From: Ignavibacteria bacterium
GTDB taxonomy: Bacteria > Bacteroidota > Ignavibacteria > Tepidaquicellales > Tepidaquicellaceae
Assembly (NCBI GenBank): GCA_016710985.1
Contig: JADJTX010000053.1
Coordinates: forward strand, 1-11,307
Reading direction: 5' to 3'
DNA: 11,307 nucleotides
The notes beneath the pieces were generated by a model. It was not told the DNA's origin and did no database searches. It was given only the letters and a program-made list of their open reading frames with translations. A program made the position numbers and the translations under genes. Shown one piece after another: positions 7,565-11,307 of this stretch; position 1 is the stretch's first letter, and the number at the start of each line of letters is the position of its first letter.

Positions 7565-8778
7565 TTAAATGACCTTGGACACCTTATTTCTTTTTATAAA
7601 TTTTCCGTAGCCTTTGCTGATATTGAGTTTACTTTTCTAAATTGCGTTCTTTCACGTAGAAAACAATGTTCAACTTTACCTGTAACTTCCCATCCTTCAT
7701 AAGCTGAATAATCCACATTCATGTGATGAGTCTTTACTGATAGTTGATGTTTTTATCCGGATCAAATATCACACATCCGCATCAATTCCTATGCCGACAA
7801 GACTTTTTGAGGAAACATACCAAAAATTTTTGCAGCATTGGTTGATGTTACTTCTACAAATTTGTTCAAGCTGATCTTCCTTTATTCACTCCTTCAGAAT
7901 AAAGCAGTTCCATTCGATGCTCGATAGCAGGATGACCGTTCGGAATTTTCGAAAAATCCTGTTCACCCATTAATTTTTTCTCCCAGGTAAAGGGGGAGTG
8001 GTCTGTTCCTACGACCTGAACGAGTCCTTGATTTATTCCCGCCCAAAGAGCTTTCTGATCTTTTTTCTCTCTGAGCGGCGGACTCATCACCCATTTAGCT
8101 CCTTCGAAATCTTTTTCATATAACGATGCATCAAGCAACAGATACTGAATGCAAGTTTCCACAAAAATTTTCTGATCTCTTTCGGTCGCACGGCGCAATC
8201 TGATTCAATGCGCCTTCGCAGGTCATGTGCACTATGTAAGCCGGAACTCCGGTATAAAAAGCCATAATCGGCAAACCTGCCGGAAGCTTCGCTTTCATTG
8301 ATCTCGGGCTGTGAGATAATGATAGAGCGGAGATAATTTTTCTCTTCCCTGTGTTTCGCAATTAGAAAATCTATCATGTCTCCGTGAGTAGCATGAACTT
8401 CTGTACCGCCTTTATCCCTGACTTCATTCATTAATCCGATCATCATCCTGTCATCTATCATCAATGCTCCTTGTAAGCCATGAAAGTTTTAAATGAAGTA
8501 ATGCCTTCTTTGTTGATCATTTCACCGATCTCTTTTTTGTATCATCATTAAAATCCGTTACAGCCATGTGAAAAGAGTAATCACTCAGAGAATTACCGTC
8601 TGACCTGCTTTGCCATTCGCCCAAAGCTGAATACAGAGATTTGCCCTGAGTCTGCAGGACAAAATCTATAACCATTGTTGTCCCGCCGTGAAGAGCCGCG
8701 GTAGTTCCGGATTCATAGTTATCACTTGAGAATGTTCCCATGAAAGGCATGTCCAGATGAACATGCGGATCAAACCGC
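7565..8778 (-). CDS. hydA: Dihydropyrimidinase / D-hydantoinase, N-terminally truncated and frameshifted
   Basis: This cytoplasmic, binuclear zinc amidohydrolase opens the ring of 5,6-dihydrouracil, dihydrothymine or hydantoins. Visible in order are DPHVHLDMPFMGTFSSDNYE (the two metal-binding His), GGTTMVIDFVLQTQGKSLYS, then SFKTFMAYKEA around the carboxylated-Lys site. VHATHGDMIDFLIAKHREE follows, then AYIVHMTCEGALNQI, IFVETCIQYLLLDASLYEK, WVMSPPLREKKDQ and VGTDHSPFTWE (metal Asp). IPNGHPAIEHRMELLYSEG and SLNKFVEVTSTNAAKIFGMF lead to VDYSAYEGWEVTGKVEH and a tail KGYGKFIKR before TAA 7565-7567. About 55 expected N-terminal residues are absent: the sequence enters the gene just before DPHVHLD, straight from the transporter gene. 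No good start codon exists; the TTG at 8792 is probably spurious. Several one-base shifts (near 8525, 8472, 8330, 8290, 8200, 7870, 7830, 7780, 7750 and 7650) are bridged by homology. Function depends on whether the 5' loss is real. Confidence 0.9.
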
Positions 8779-10210
8779 GAACGAAATGCCAAAGCCTACA
8801 AACCAGGCATAGTGATAGAGATTATCAATGAACTGTGGAAATGCGTTCCCGCCTATCAGACCGACAGTTGTTAAAAATCCCGGTACATTCGGGAGTATCC
8901 CGAATATCAAAGCAAACAGGGCTGCCATGTTGTATCCGTTATTGTAAGAATAAATTCCGGCCGGATCATAAAGATCATTTACATCAGGATCTTTTGTCTG
9001 ACAAAATAATAATCTGCGATCATAATTCCGCCAACCGGTCCAAGGAGACTTGAATAAGCTATAAGCCATGTGAAAATATATCCGTTTGGATCAGCAATCA
9101 GTTTCCAAGGAAAGATAAGAATTCCGATAATCCCGGTTATGTATCCGCCTTTTTTAAATCAATTTTCGAGGGGAAATATGGGTCGAAGTCATTTGCCGGA
9201 CTGACAATATTTGCAGCTATATTAGTAGCAAGAGTAGAGACGGCTATACAGATCATTGCAACACCGACAATAACTTTATTTTCAAATTTTCCCGCGAGGA
9301 CGACAGGATCCCAGATCATATAACCGTAAATAATAACAGTTGCGGAAGTAACCACTACACCAATGAAAGATAACAATGTCATAGAAGCAGGAAGTGCGAT
9401 GACCTGCCCCATAATCTGCGCCTTCTGACTTTTAGCATAGCGTGTAAAGTCGGGAATATTTAAAGACAGTGTAGCCCAGAATCCTACCATTCCTGTCAAA
9501 GCCGGAAAAAAGAAATCCCAGAATTCCGATGATGTTTGAAATTTATCCGGTTGTGATAATATCGGTCCGAAACCATTTCCTTCTGAAACAGCCCAATACA
9601 GTAAAGCGAGTGCTGAGACCGGAAGGAAGTATGCTTGAACACTAATAATTTTTTTATGCTGTCAACGCCCAGATATACAACGTACATATTAATTAACCAG
9701 AAGAGAAAAAAACAGATCGCTGGTCCTGTTTCCAGTCCGAATGATTCAGGAAAGATCCGGGGTAGCTGAGCAAGAGAAGGTATCCATGTCGCGAACATAA
9801 GATATAATGCAAAACCTCCGATCCATGTTTGAATTCCGAACCAACCGCAAGCAACTATTGCTCTTAGAATTGCAGGAATGTTGGCACCTTTAGTACCGAA
9901 ACTTGATCTTGCAAAAACGGGAAACGGAATTCCATATTTCGCACCGGCATGACCGTTGAGAATCATGGGAATAAGAACAATAGTATTCCCGAGAAAGATT
10001 GTAAGGATGGATTGCCACCAGTTCATACCTCCTTCTATAAGTGAACTTGCCAGCATGTAAGTTGGGATACAAAGACCTTACACTGATCCAAAGAGCGGCA
10101 TAATTCCAGGTGTTCCATGTTCGTTTGGATTCGGGAACAGGCGCCAGATCTTCGCTGTAAAGTAAATTGGAATATTTTTCTGTCGGCTTTTCAGTCTGAT
10201 CTTTATTCAT
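8770..10210 (-). CDS. NCS1 family nucleobase/hydantoin/allantoin transporter, 3'-truncated and frameshifted
   Basis: This is an inner-membrane transporter of the nucleobase-cation-symport-1 family (Mhp1, PucI and uracil/allantoin carriers). ATG 10208-10210 starts MNKDQTEKPTEKYSNLLYSE, then RTWNTWNYAALWIS and, after one extra base, LCIPTYMLASSLIEGGMNWW. Next are LNGHAGAKYGIPFPVFARSS and ACGWFGIQTWIGGFALYLMF, where the Trp and Gln match the substrate-binding W117/Q121 of Mhp1 as I recall it. GFWATLSLNIPDFTRYAKSQ follows (Trp at the likely W220 position), then TNIAANIVSPANDFDPYFP with the Asn of TM8. After GYITGIIGILIFPWKLIADP come QTKDPDVNDLYDPAGIYSYN and LYHYAWFVGFGISFAV. The frame stops at TGA 8770-8772, inside what should be the last helix and before the usual C-terminal residues. 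Shifts lie near 10068, 9640, 9500, 9140 and 9010. Proximity to the dihydropyrimidinase suggests uracil, dihydropyrimidine or hydantoin uptake; the substrate cannot be read from sequence alone. Confidence 0.9.
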
Positions 10211-10304
10211 AATAAATTATTCTTTACAGATTCAGGCAGTATAATAAAAAATAAATCATAGTTAAATATTACTTTATTCTGAACAAACATTTACTGATTT
10301 AACT
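10211..10304 (-). other. AT-rich spacer between aminotransferase and transporter genes
   Basis: This 94-base gap has no coding frame. GTTAAAT at 10261-10267 is inverted as ATTTAAC at 10297-10303, with a 29-base loop. That is too long and too AT-rich to call a terminator. The gap is wide enough for a separate transporter promoter, but I found no convincing TAnnTTTG element on the minus strand. Confidence 0.35.
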
Positions 10305-11307
10305 TTAAATTACTTCTCGATCGGAAATTTTGAGAGCTTCAGAAATAATTTCCATACCTTCATCTACCTGCTCTTTTGTAATACAAAGCGGAGGAGCAAC
10401 GAATATCAGATTCCATCGGCTGATGGTGTACATTCCGAGTTCCGATAATTTAGCTGTTACTTTCGGCATGACACCCATTTCATTTGGCGGAGCATTCCAA
10501 TTTGCCATCGGTTCTTTTGTGTCACGATTTTTTACAAGTTCTAAACAGCCAAGCAGTCCTGTATTCCTGAAGTCACCAATAGACGGATGTTTGCCCATCA
10601 TCTCACACATTTTCTGATTGATGTATGTTCCCATTTCTGCAGCTTTATTTATCATATCTTCTTCTTCATAAATTTCCAGAACAGCATTAGCTGCAGCAAG
10701 AGTAACCGGATGTGAAGAATAAGTCAGACCAAGCGGGAGAGGTTTGTCATCATAAGTTTCAGCAATTTCTTCTGAAACCAAAATACCTCCCAGCGGAAGA
10801 TACGCGGAATAATACCTTTTGCCATACACATGATATCAGGGCAGTATCATGATTATCAATACCGAACCATTTACCTGTTCTCCCGAACCCGCTCATAACT
10901 TCATCATCAATTGTAAGGAAACCGTATTTTTGCGAAAGATCTTTCACACCTTTCCAGTAACCGGGTGTTAATTTTATGCAAACCGGATGAACCGGATTCA
11001 CCTTCGAGAATAATGGCAGCAATATTCTGCGGACCTTCATATTGAACTATTCTTTCAAGATGAGCGAGAGCATTATCGGTACATTCCTGAGGAGTATTAC
11101 TGTTCCACGGGCACCTGTAGAAATACGGATTTTCAACATGAATAAAATTCGGAGCCTGCTGTGAATCTGCTGCATGTTTTCTCGGATCGCCGCCTGCCGA
11201 GAAAGCGGAATAAGTAGCGCCGTGATAAGATTGATATAAAGAAATTATTTTATGTCTGCCGGTAAAAAGTCTGGCGAGTTTAATTGCATTTTCAACTGCT
11301 TCAGCAC
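10305..11307 (-). CDS. Class III PLP-dependent aminotransferase, 5' end outside the window, frameshifted
   Basis: This is a fold-type I omega-aminotransferase that uses pyridoxal phosphate. The window edge cuts off the N-terminus. The visible part opens at AEAVENAIKLARLFTGRHKI, followed by SYHGATYSAFSAGGDPRKHA and NPYFYRCPWNS. AAIILEGESGSSG leads to LTIDDEVMSGFGRTGKWFGI with the cofactor-binding Asp, then DIMCMAKGI with the Schiff-base Lys codon at 10817-10819. SAYLPLGGILVSEEIAETYD, GLTYSSHPVTLAAANAVLEI and GLLGCLELVKNRDTKEPMAN follow, ending in EALKISDREVI at TAA 10305. Single-base shifts near 10993, 10843 and 10812 split the frame. The YRCPW and SSHP motifs suit the branch containing taurine-pyruvate and beta-alanine-pyruvate aminotransferases. 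Next to an NCS1 transporter and a dihydropyrimidinase, a beta-alanine or 3-aminoisobutyrate role is attractive but inferred. Confidence 0.9.

Noticed and set aside
8770..8792. A genuine short dihydropyrimidinase starting at TTG 8792
   Set aside because: Its first seven codons are transporter sequence read in another frame. The family always has an N-terminal strand region before Asp-Pro-His-Val-His.
8835..9053. Plus-strand frame within the transporter region
   Set aside because: It is antisense to the conserved transporter segment around QTKDPDVNDLYDPAGIYSYN.
10261..10303. GTTAAAT/ATTTAAC inverted repeat as terminator of the aminotransferase gene
   Set aside because: It has seven AT-rich pairs around a 29-base loop and no T run, so it would not form a stable terminator.
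10330..10617. Plus-strand frame within the aminotransferase region
   Set aside because: It is antisense to conserved class III aminotransferase sequence, with no independent support.

Overview
The window is an AT-rich bacterial chromosomal segment. It probably comes from the Ignavibacteria / Chlorobi side of the Bacteroidota (FCB) group. The best clue is two secreted proteins that end in type IX secretion (T9SS) type A sorting domains. Both carry the N-Y/F-P-N-P-F-N-P linker and the SGVY(F/I)Y-K/R-LQSDN tail typical of that group. Nearly every long gene is interrupted by one-base shifts, many of them in homopolymer runs, and homology continues directly in the next frame. I read this mainly as indel error in the assembly, not as a field of pseudogenes. 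Long genes are therefore given as single reconstructed loci.

Plus-strand block, 1-3615: the 3' part of a glycogen branching enzyme (glgB), a short acidic protein of unknown function, deoxyribose-phosphate aldolase (deoC), an exported protein of unknown function starting one base after deoC, and a 70-residue unknown protein.

Minus-strand block, 3661-11307: read in the direction of transcription (high to low coordinates), it begins with a class III aminotransferase cut by the window edge. An NCS1-family transporter follows, then a dihydropyrimidinase/hydantoinase whose N-terminus is missing, then an AraC-type regulator. Last come two T9SS cargo proteins, one of unknown function and one an M23 metallopeptidase. 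The first three genes look like part of a reductive pyrimidine (or hydantoin-type) catabolic operon: import, ring opening and transamination of the amino-acid product. The dihydropyrimidine dehydrogenase and ureidopropionase needed for a full pathway are not in the window.

The most notable structural point is at about 8770-8780. There the transporter ends abruptly and runs straight into the middle of the dihydropyrimidinase N-terminal region, which implies a deletion or assembly collapse of a few hundred bases. I saw no rRNA, tRNA, CRISPR array, transposase or integrase. I also saw no clearly undescribed multi-gene system. The uncharacterised proteins and the short intergenic palindromes are the parts least explained by known families.
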